In this document: positions 57,442 through 64,000 of the stretch, piece by piece
How the letters are laid out: every line of letters starts with the position of its first letter
Position numbering within the stretch: the stretch's first letter is position 1
DNA from: Clostridium magnum DSM 2767
Lineage (GTDB): Bacteria; Bacillota; Clostridia; Clostridiales; Clostridiaceae
Direction: 5' to 3'
Length of the DNA: 64,000 nt
Assembly: GCF_001623875.1 (NCBI RefSeq)
Contig: NZ_LWAE01000003.1
Location: 186,001-250,000 of the forward strand
Notes under the pieces: generated by a model
Databases searched by the model: none
The model's input: the letters and a program-made list of their open reading frames with translations, nothing else
What the model was told of the DNA's origin: nothing
Position numbers and translations under genes: made by a program

Positions 57442-58806
57442 TTGCTAAAATATCAATTAATTATTCAATATATTAAAAATGAGATTTCAAATGGAAACCT
57501 TGCTGCAAATAAAAAGTTGCCTTCACTTAGAATAATATCCGAATTATTTAATTGCAGCGTTGGTACAGTTTTAAAAGCCTATAATGAACTTGAAAAGGAG
57601 CATATTATTTATTCACTGTCAACAAGCGGATATTATGTGTTAGAAAGTGATTTTTCTAATACCACTTTTTGTGAAGATACCTTAATTGATTTTTCTTCAG
57701 CAGCTCCTGATGTTAACACTTTACCTTATAAAAAATTTCAACATTGCTTAAACAATGCTATCGAACTGTATAAAGAAAATCTTTTTACTTATTGTGACCC
57801 ACGTGGATTAGATTCATTGATACAGGTCTTAGCTAGACATCTAAACGAATATCAGATATTTACTAATCCAGATAACATTGTTGTAACCACAGGATCTCAA
57901 CAAGCTCTAAGTATTTTATCAACTATGCCATTCCCAAATGGAAACTCTAAGGTCCTGGTCGAGCAACCAACCTACTATGGAATAATTAAATCTTTAGAAT
58001 TAAATAGCGTTTCTACATTAGGAATTGAAAGAAACTTTAATGGAATAAATCTTCATGAATTAGAAAAATTATTCAAATATGGAAATATTAAATTTTTTTA
58101 TACTATTCCCAGATTTCACAACCCAACAGGTAACTCCTATACTAGACAAGAAAAAGAAGCAATTGTAAAATTGGCAGAAAAATACAATGTATATATTGTA
58201 GAAGATGATATTATGGCAGATTTAGAACTTGATAAAAAATCTGATCCAATGTTCTCTTATGATACCGCTTCAAGAGTTATTTACTTAAAAAGCTACTCTA
58301 AAATTCTTGTACCTGGTTTAAGAATTGCGGCAGTTATATTACCTAAGCTACTCATAAATACTTTTTTAGAATATAAAAAATGGATAGATATGAGCAGTCC
58401 AATATTATCTCAGGGTGCTCTAGAAATCTACTTAAAAAGTGGTATGCTTGAAAAACATAGAAAAAAAATAAGCAAATTATATTCTGATAGAATGATTTGT
58501 TTAAAAAATACTGTTTCATCACTTAAACACCCTAAGATAAGATGGAATATACCTAAGTCTGGATATTTCGCCTGTATATATGTAGATAATAAATTGCGGT
58601 ATGACAAAATAATGAGTGCATTATCAAATAAAAACATAAAATTATTAGATACAAGCACCTGTTTTTTGAGAGAATATAGAACTAATAATTATTTTAGAAT
58701 TAGTATAAGCAAAACAAATGAAGAAAAAATTAAGAAAGGTATTCCTATAGTGTTAGATACTATACAAAAATATTTAACTGATAAAAAACAGGGCTTTGAT
58801 TTCTAA
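57442..58806 (+). CDS. MocR-type regulator, GntR helix-turn-helix plus aminotransferase domain, copy 1
   Basis: 454 aa from a TTG nine bases after GGGAG. An ATG three codons earlier is flush against that site; the paralogue also starts at TTG. The N-terminal winged helix (about 1-70) contains NKKLPSLRIISELFNCSVGTVLKAYNELE. The rest is a fold-type I aminotransferase with GSQQALSILSTMPF, the NPTGNSY loop and the PLP Lys in YLKSYSKILVPGLR. MocR proteins use PLP as effector or cofactor and regulate divergent genes, here the nitrilase. Confidence 0.92.
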   Translation: MLKYQLIIQYIKNEISNGNLAANKKLPSLRIISELFNCSVGTVLKAYNELEKEHIIYSLSTSGYYVLESDFSNTTFCEDTLIDFSSAAPDVNTLPYKKFQHCLNNAIELYKENLFTYCDPRGLDSLIQVLARHLNEYQIFTNPDNIVVTTGSQQALSILSTMPFPNGNSKVLVEQPTYYGIIKSLELNSVSTLGIERNFNGINLHELEKLFKYGNIKFFYTIPRFHNPTGNSYTRQEKEAIVKLAEKYNVYIVEDDIMADLELDKKSDPMFSYDTASRVIYLKSYSKILVPGLRIAAVILPKLLINTFLEYKKWIDMSSPILSQGALEIYLKSGMLEKHRKKISKLYSDRMICLKNTVSSLKHPKIRWNIPKSGYFACIYVDNKLRYDKIMSALSNKNIKLLDTSTCFLREYRTNNYFRISISKTNEEKIKKGIPIVLDTIQKYLTDKKQGFDF

Positions 58807-58813
58807 ATAGGTA

Positions 58814-58848
58814 AAAAGAGTATCAATTCAATCAATGATACTCTTTCA
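58814..58848. terminator. Terminator between MocR copy 1 and the siroheme reductase
   Basis: AAAGAGTATCA pairs with TGATACTCTTT around a 10-nt loop, between convergent genes. Confidence 0.8.
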
Positions 58849-58917
58849 ATTTATTGTAGCTTGATATTATAATTTTATCCCCTTGCTCTTAATTTAATTT
58901 TCACAATAACAAATTTA

Positions 58918-60537
58918 TTAAAAATCAGAATATAGATCTGAATTTTCGGTAAAGCTCTCTATTAAAGAATACTGGTCAACTAATTCTCTTACTTCTGCTT
59001 CCTTCTTTTCTATGAATTCAACAAAATCTATATAACCTGAATTTACTTTTATCTCTGCTAACTTCAAAAAGAATTTAGTCATCTTCTTAGCAGGAATCTC
59101 TCCGTAAACTTCTCCAAACTTCGCACCACCAGCACCTACTCTTCCATTGAAAGACACTGAATATACAGGAACTAGTCCACTATCCGTGCGTCTTTTCTTC
59201 CCTATAAGTCCGATAAGTCCCTTTTGAGGTTGTGCACAGGAGTTAGGACATCCTGATATAAGTATTCTTGGTAATGCACTTCTTACATCATCATTTTTAT
59301 CTTTAAAAGCCTCAATTATATTGTTTAGTAATTCTTGAGAATTATTAATACCAAAGTTACAAATTTTAGGACCTGCACAGGTTACAGAGTTATCTATATT
59401 AAATATAGATGAAAATTTAGATGTTATATCAATTAAAGCCTGTACATCTTTTGCTTTTAAGTCCCTAACATAAAAACCTTGAGTCATAGTTAATCTTATG
59501 GATATTTTATAATTTAAACTTGCTATAAAATCTAATACTTTATCTAAATCATTAGTGTGCATATTTCCATTTTGAGGATGAATATACAAAGAATAATACC
59601 CTGACTGCTTTTGTTCATATATTATATTTTCGTACTTCTTTTCCCAAAGTGGTTTATTACTTTCCATTGTATTCTGTATATTTTCTTCTTCTAAATCTAT
59701 TTTAATCTTCAAATCCTGCTCAACTTTTACTTTCTCTAGTTCATTTTTGAACATCTCAGTAAACTTTTCTTCACCCAATCTTTGAACAACAAATCTTAGT
59801 CTAGCCTTATGCCTATTAGTTCTGTCCCCTTCTCTTTCGAAAACTTGTTTCATAGCTTGTACATAATATAATGCTTCTGTATCCTCTATAAAGTCCTCAA
59901 GCTTTAAGCCTACTCTAGAGCCGCCGCCTAATCCACCGGCTCCATATACTTCAAATCCTCTTTTTCCATCAACTATTTTTGCTATAAAACCTATATCGGT
60001 TACTGTAGCATTTACTGTATCCTCTGTACTATTTGAAAAAGCTATTTTATATTTTCTTGGAAGTTTAAGATTAGCAGGATCTTTCATCATATGATTTGCG
60101 ACTTCCTTCATATACGGAGTAACATCGAAAACTTCATCACGTGCTACTCCAGAAAGCGGTGAGCATGCAACATTTCTTACACCATCTCCACCAGCTGCTT
60201 TTGTAGTTAATCCACACTTTATCAAAGAGTCCAACACATTGCTTAAATACTGGATTTTTACTGAATGAAATTGGATATCTTGTCTTGTAGTAAATCTTAT
60301 CTTACCTTCAGCATACTTTTTAGCAATTTCACTTATTGCCTTCAATTGATCTATTGTTATAACTCCACCAGGAATTCTTGGTCTTACCATATATGTATCA
60401 TTCAGCCTTTCTTTGTAGATTCCCATAATTGAACTGAAGGATTTTAAATTATCAATCTTACCTTCATTATACTGTTGTAAGTTATTTTTAAATTCTTCAA
60501 CACTTTTTAAAATTTCTTCTGTAATTTCTATCATCAT
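58918..60537 (-). CDS. Siroheme nitrite/sulfite reductase, ferredoxin type
   Basis: 539 aa. Two ferrodoxin-like half-domains (PF03460) flank two siroheme/4Fe-4S domains (PF01077). Conserved: VRPRIPGGVITIDQL, RFTTRQDIQFHSV, AGGDGVRNVACSPL near residue 115. The cluster Cys are in TCAGPKICNFG (C-x5-C) and ISGCPNSCAQPQKG (C-x3-C) near residues 400 and 440. It reduces nitrite to ammonia or sulfite to sulfide, and the choice cannot be made from sequence. No siroheme or sulfate-activation genes are adjacent. AGAGGAATTAA precedes the ATG. Confidence 0.9.
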   Translation of the reverse strand: MMIEITEEILKSVEEFKNNLQQYNEGKIDNLKSFSSIMGIYKERLNDTYMVRPRIPGGVITIDQLKAISEIAKKYAEGKIRFTTRQDIQFHSVKIQYLSNVLDSLIKCGLTTKAAGGDGVRNVACSPLSGVARDEVFDVTPYMKEVANHMMKDPANLKLPRKYKIAFSNSTEDTVNATVTDIGFIAKIVDGKRGFEVYGAGGLGGGSRVGLKLEDFIEDTEALYYVQAMKQVFEREGDRTNRHKARLRFVVQRLGEEKFTEMFKNELEKVKVEQDLKIKIDLEEENIQNTMESNKPLWEKKYENIIYEQKQSGYYSLYIHPQNGNMHTNDLDKVLDFIASLNYKISIRLTMTQGFYVRDLKAKDVQALIDITSKFSSIFNIDNSVTCAGPKICNFGINNSQELLNNIIEAFKDKNDDVRSALPRILISGCPNSCAQPQKGLIGLIGKKRRTDSGLVPVYSVSFNGRVGAGGAKFGEVYGEIPAKKMTKFFLKLAEIKVNSGYIDFVEFIEKKEAEVRELVDQYSLIESFTENSDLYSDF

Positions 60538-60628
60538 TTAATTCCTCTCATTTAATATAATTTATATATTTGATTTTTTATATTATAAGCCTGAATTATC
60601 ATCTCCCCATATGAGGGGGGATAAATAA

Positions 60629-61672
60629 TTAAAAATTATGTTCTAGTCTTTTTATTCTTCCGCCTCTAGTTCCTGAAACCATTCTTCCTATAGACCTTAT
60701 TTTGCCTGAAATACAATTCCAGCAATGGCCAGGAGTGTCATTAACACATATTTTTCCTGGATAAAGTGCATACAGCTTTCTATACTCTCCTTCAGTTATA
60801 TTTGGCATAACCACATTTGCACCGCTTGTAAGTGCAATTATTCTTCCATTTCTATTTAAGGACTCCATAGCTGTTGTAGCAGGTATGTTAGCATCTGGTA
60901 GTAGAAGTCTTACTAAAGCCATAGTCTTTATGCTCATTGTAAAGTTATCTGCTTTGAACTCCTTTAAGGGCGTATCCCTATTCGGAATAAATGGTCCCAA
61001 ACCTATCATATCTGCATCTATATCCTTAAAAAATAATATGTCATCTGCCAAGGATTCTATGGTTTGGTTAGGCAATCCTACTAAGTTACCTGTACCAACC
61101 TCATACCCTAGTGATTTAAGATTTCTAAGACATCTTTTTCTATTTTCATAACTCATACCAGGATCTAAAGCTTCATACAGTTTTTTATCTGTAGTTTCTA
61201 TTCTCATTAAATACCTATCTGCTCCCGCTTCCCTATAAGCCTTGTACTCCTTAAAAGTTTTTTCACCTAAACTTAAGCTAACAGCTACTCCAAGCTTCTT
61301 TATACTGGATATCATATGTCTAAGAATAGGAACAGTATAATATTCATCTTCTCCAGACTGTAAAACAATACTTTTATATCCGTATTCTACTGCTTTGTTG
61401 GCTAAATATATTATTTCATCTGGCATTAATCTATATCTTTTTAGGTTTTTATTAGATGCTCTTAATCCACAGTATAAACAGTCTCGTTTACATACATTTG
61501 AGAATTCAATAATTCCCCTTAAGTGAACTTCTTCTCCTACATACCTCTTTCTAACTCTATCAGCTGCTGCAAAAAGTTCATTATCTATGCTGCTATCTTT
61601 AAGAAGAGTCACTAATTGCAATTTACTCAAAGTGTGCTCTTTTTCAGCTTTTTCAATTAATTTTGTATTCAT
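60629..61672 (-). CDS. hydE: [FeFe]-hydrogenase maturation radical SAM protein HydE
   Basis: 347 aa from the ATG of MNTKLIEKA; the ATG 12 bases earlier is the likely ribosome-binding region. The radical-SAM motif CKRDCLYC (C-x3-C-x2-C) is near residue 65, the GE motif is LQSGEDEYY, and the C-terminus has CWNCISGKIR. HydE acts on the dithiomethylamine/H-cluster assembly pathway with HydF and HydG. Neither those nor a hydrogenase gene is in this window. It is divergent from MocR copy 2. Confidence 0.9.
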   Translation of the reverse strand: MNTKLIEKAEKEHTLSKLQLVTLLKDSSIDNELFAAADRVRKRYVGEEVHLRGIIEFSNVCKRDCLYCGLRASNKNLKRYRLMPDEIIYLANKAVEYGYKSIVLQSGEDEYYTVPILRHMISSIKKLGVAVSLSLGEKTFKEYKAYREAGADRYLMRIETTDKKLYEALDPGMSYENRKRCLRNLKSLGYEVGTGNLVGLPNQTIESLADDILFFKDIDADMIGLGPFIPNRDTPLKEFKADNFTMSIKTMALVRLLLPDANIPATTAMESLNRNGRIIALTSGANVVMPNITEGEYRKLYALYPGKICVNDTPGHCWNCISGKIRSIGRMVSGTRGGRIKRLEHNF

Positions 61673-61741
61673 AGTTAACACCATCCAATACTAAATAATA
61701 ATAGAACTTTCCTATAGAAAAAGTTTGATTACACTTTAATG

Positions 61742-61799
61742 TTATTATAGTATAATTTAGATATCAAGAAATAAAATCACCATCTGTGCTATTACAGAA
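61742..61799. promoter_or_regulatory. Divergent hydE-MocR2 control region
   Basis: The 15-mer TTATTATAGTATAAT (61742-61756) is the same as in the nitrilase-MocR1 spacer. A diverged second half-site (TGTGCTATTACAGAA, 61785-61799) sits at a similar distance. A hydE promoter, TTGATA, 17 bp, TAACAT, reads on the minus strand. Confidence 0.45.
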
Positions 61800-61817
61800 C
61801 TAAAGGAGCTACGTAAA

Positions 61818-63158
61818 TTGTTAAGATATGAAGAAATTATTGAATACATTAAAAATGAAATTTCAAAAGGAAATTTTACCTATAAAAAAAGATTACCTTC
61901 TATTAGAGATATGTCCCAATTATTCAATTGCAGCATTGGTACAGTATTAAAAGCTTATGATAAACTTGAAAAGGAGCATATTATTTATTCATCCCCTAAA
62001 AGCGGCTATTACCTATTAGAAGATTTTCGCGAAAATACTTCCTCTGAAAATTCCATTATTGATTTTTCATCAGGAGTTCCAGATGTTGAAACTTTTCCCT
62101 ATAAAGATTTTCAGCATTGTTTAAATAAGTCTATAGAATTATATAAAGAAACTCTATTTAATTATTCAGATCCCCGTGGATTAAACTCTTTAATAAGGGC
62201 ATTAGCAAAGCATCTGCAGCAATATCAAATATTTACAAAACCAGATAACATCGTTATAACTTCAAGTTCTCAGCAAGCATTAAACATTTTATCAACTATG
62301 CCCTTTCCAAATAATAAGTCTAATATACTTGTTGAGCAGCCTACTTATTATGGAATGATAAAATCTTTAGAATTAAACAATATATCTGCATTAGGAATTG
62401 AAAGAGGCCTTGACGGAATAAACCTAGATGCATTAGAAAATATGTTTAAATACGGAAATATTAAATTTTTTTATACTATTCCTAGATTTCATAATCCAAC
62501 GGGGAATTCTTATAATAGGCAAGAAAAGGAATCAATAGCCAAAATGGCAGAAAAGTATAATGTTTATATAGTAGAAGATGATATTGTCGCAGACCTAGAA
62601 ATAAATAAAAAAAATGATCCATTATTCAGTTATGATACTTCACAAAAAGTTATCTATTTAAAAAGTTATTCTAAAATTCTTATGCCTGGTTTAAGAGTTG
62701 CAGCACTTATATTGCCTAAATTGCTAATGAATACTTTCTTAGATTATAAAAAATGGACAGATATGAATAGCCCAACACTATCTCAAGGTGCTCTAGAGAT
62801 TTATTTAAAAAGTGGTATGTTTGACATTCATAGAAAAAAAATGAGTAAATTGTATTGTGATAGAATGCTTTATTTAAAAGATACCATATCCTCCTTCACT
62901 CATCCTAATATAAAATGGAACGTTCCTAAATCCGGATATTTTTCCTGTATATATGTAGATGGCAATCTTCAATATGATAAAGTGATAAGTTCGCTGCAAA
63001 ATGACAATATAGAATTGTTAAATACCAACATGTGCTTCCTAAAAGAATATAAAAACGATCATTACTTCAGAATAAGCATTAGTAAAGTAAATGAGGATAA
63101 AATTAAAAGAGGTATACCTATAGTTCTTAATACTATTGAAAAATATTTAAAGCTGTAG
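61818..63158 (+). CDS. MocR-type regulator, copy 2
   Basis: 446 aa from a TTG ten bases after AAAGGAG. Same architecture and high identity to copy 1 at 57442: winged helix (RLPSIRDMSQLFNCSIGTV), then aminotransferase fold with SSSQQALNILSTMPF, NPTGNSY and the PLP Lys in YLKSYSKILMPGLR. The identity over the whole length, including the unusual linker, means a local duplication. It is divergent from hydE. Confidence 0.92.
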   Translation: MLRYEEIIEYIKNEISKGNFTYKKRLPSIRDMSQLFNCSIGTVLKAYDKLEKEHIIYSSPKSGYYLLEDFRENTSSENSIIDFSSGVPDVETFPYKDFQHCLNKSIELYKETLFNYSDPRGLNSLIRALAKHLQQYQIFTKPDNIVITSSSQQALNILSTMPFPNNKSNILVEQPTYYGMIKSLELNNISALGIERGLDGINLDALENMFKYGNIKFFYTIPRFHNPTGNSYNRQEKESIAKMAEKYNVYIVEDDIVADLEINKKNDPLFSYDTSQKVIYLKSYSKILMPGLRVAALILPKLLMNTFLDYKKWTDMNSPTLSQGALEIYLKSGMFDIHRKKMSKLYCDRMLYLKDTISSFTHPNIKWNVPKSGYFSCIYVDGNLQYDKVISSLQNDNIELLNTNMCFLKEYKNDHYFRISISKVNEDKIKRGIPIVLNTIEKYLKL

Positions 63159-63193
63159 GTGAACTTAGCATTAAGTTCGCCTACAGCTTTAAT
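63149..63193 (+). terminator. Terminator overlapping the end of MocR copy 2
   Basis: AAAGCTGTAGG(T)GAACTTAG pairs with TTAAGTTCGCCTACAGCTTT; the stop codon TAG is inside the 5' arm, followed by AATC and T-poor sequence. Confidence 0.75.
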
Positions 63194-63292
63194 CAAGCAT
63201 TCATACTACAATTTTACTGCAGTTCTAACGGTTAATAGAATAATTATTAGCTCCTACTCGATTTTCTATTCAAATGTTTAATGAAGTGGAAA

Positions 63293-63412
63293 CTTGAATC
63301 AGATGGGGTTTCAAACCCCACCTGATTCTTAGTTGAACGAATCCAGGGACGTAACTGCTCTTTACTCCCACTTTGCAGAAGATAGGAGTATTAGAGCGGG
63401 TAGTCATCGGAT
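63293..63412. repeat. Structured repeat-like element of about 120 bp
   Basis: Two hairpins: GAATCAG(A)TGGGG-TTTCAAA-CCCCA(C)CTGATTC (63296-63328), and a nested stem CTGCTCT..ACTCC / GGAGT..AGAGCGG (63356-63400). This unusually GC-richer, base-paired block has no gene in it, and the truncated membrane protein stops inside it. I recall related sequences from clostridial genomes, in places resembling ends of IS200/IS605 elements or a structured RNA, but I cannot confirm either. It is not a plain terminator. Confidence 0.45.
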
Positions 63413-64000
63413 AAATAAAAATTTAGATACTGGTAGTTTTTTAAACCAAGATAAATTAATCAGTAAAAATATAGCACTACCAACTAAAACCTGCCATGGA
63501 TACATACATAAATTCTTAAATGGTATAATTATTGGCAACAAAGTAATAGCTGCTGCAGGCGGCAATACAAATCGTAGAAAATGGAAAATAAGAAAAATAC
63601 AGAACATAGACAAACCAGCTGAAATCCAAACTGGCCAATGTAATAAGTAATATATGAGGTATAACCATAAAACTCCCGAAAAAGCCGCAAGCACCAGTGA
63701 TATAAAAACTAGCCCAGTCTTAGAATGTAGTTTCCCCTTTGGTTTCGCAAGTTCTACAAAAGCAACTATCAAAGGTGGAGCAATAATGTAGTCCCAATGG
63801 AAATATAAAGCAACTGCTGAAACAAGCATGATACTCGTTAATAACTTAACCCAGACTATCAATTCCTCCTGGGTGAGGTTAATTTTTTCTCTTTCTTTAA
63901 AACTCTTCAGGATTCCAATACTTGTCCCCTTTTCTTTGTAAGAATTATCTATTAATTTTTTGCCACAGACAATTATTCCTGTAAGTATGCATACAGACAA
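63404..64000 (-). CDS. Polytopic membrane protein, possibly HPP-like, N-terminus beyond window
   Basis: A frame of 198 codons open to the window edge; its first visible codon is TTG and not a credible start. About five hydrophobic segments include HWDYIIAPPLIVAFVELAKPK, VLPPAAAITLLPIIIP and YPWQVLVGSAIFL. These resemble the HPP family pattern (PPA loop, then a W-x-F/V-L-x-G segment). The gene ends in the structured element, so its natural C-terminus may have been altered by insertion of that element. Function unknown. Confidence 0.6.
   Translation of the reverse strand: MSVCILTGIIVCGKKLIDNSYKEKGTSIGILKSFKEREKINLTQEELIVWVKLLTSIMLVSAVALYFHWDYIIAPPLIVAFVELAKPKGKLHSKTGLVFISLVLAAFSGVLWLYLIYYLLHWPVWISAGLSMFCIFLIFHFLRFVLPPAAAITLLPIIIPFKNLCMYPWQVLVGSAIFLLINLSWFKKLPVSKFLFIR

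Noticed and set aside
63333-63650. A 105-aa plus-strand frame over the structured element
   Set aside because: Runs through the base-paired element and then antisense to the membrane protein. No ribosome-binding site.

Overview
The window is AT-rich low-GC DNA with clostridial features: AGGAGG-type ribosome-binding sites, frequent TTG and GTG starts, T-box and FMN riboswitch leaders, a HydE-type hydrogenase maturase, and three adjacent bifunctional aldehyde/alcohol dehydrogenase genes. It reads as chromosome from an anaerobic, motile, solvent-forming (possibly acetogenic) Clostridium sensu lato. The species cannot be fixed from sequence alone. I saw no rRNA, tRNA, CRISPR array, phage or intact insertion sequence.

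Layout. 1-2.95 kb: the first codons of a flavodoxin-fold oxidoreductase, an HD-GYP response regulator and a DegV-family lipid-binding protein. 2.95-14.1 kb: a tandem array of three 876-aa adhE genes, each with its own near-consensus promoter, structured leader and terminator. Two copies of a 92-aa HesB-like selenoprotein lie after adhE1 and after adhE3; each has an in-frame TGA (Sec34) and a small SECIS-like hairpin. Conventional ORF calling misses both and reports antisense shadows instead. 14.1-19.6 kb: deoC, a HAD phosphatase and the ribD-ribE-ribBA-ribH operon under an FMN riboswitch. 19.7-26 kb: a chemoreceptor, an AI-2E family permease, pdxS-pdxT, a small unknown protein and a BASS-family transporter. 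26.2-30 kb: the nitrogen operon amtB-glnK-glnA-nitR, whose leader carries a hairpin that looks like a target of the ANTAR protein encoded by its own last gene. 30.1-38.6 kb: ilvC-leuA-leuC-leuD-leuB-ilvB-ilvN behind two tandem T-boxes that both appear to read a Leu CUC codon. 38.8-45.7 kb: an amino-acid permease, a QueG-like Fe-S protein, a PucR-type regulator, an alpha/beta hydrolase with an irregular start and a soluble histidine kinase. 46-49.2 kb: cheY-fliM-fliY and luxS. 49.4-56.2 kb: a CWB2/beta-helix surface protein, an FAH-family hydrolase with a TrmB-type regulator, and an NfeD-flotillin pair. 56.4-63.2 kb: a nitrilase, a siroheme reductase and hydE, framed by two paralogous MocR regulators with similar divergent promoters. 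63.3-64 kb: a structured repeat-like element and a truncated membrane protein.

How it fits together. The adhE array is an NADH-consuming fermentation module. Rex-like and cre-like sites sit upstream of adhE1 and adhE3 but are not evident at adhE2, so the copies are probably controlled differently. The biosynthetic blocks (riboflavin, PLP, branched-chain amino acids, ammonium assimilation) are mostly controlled by RNA leaders. The least expected elements are the paired HesB-like selenoproteins linked to adhE, the leader hairpins retained in all three adhE transcripts, and the candidate autogenous ANTAR switch in front of amtB.
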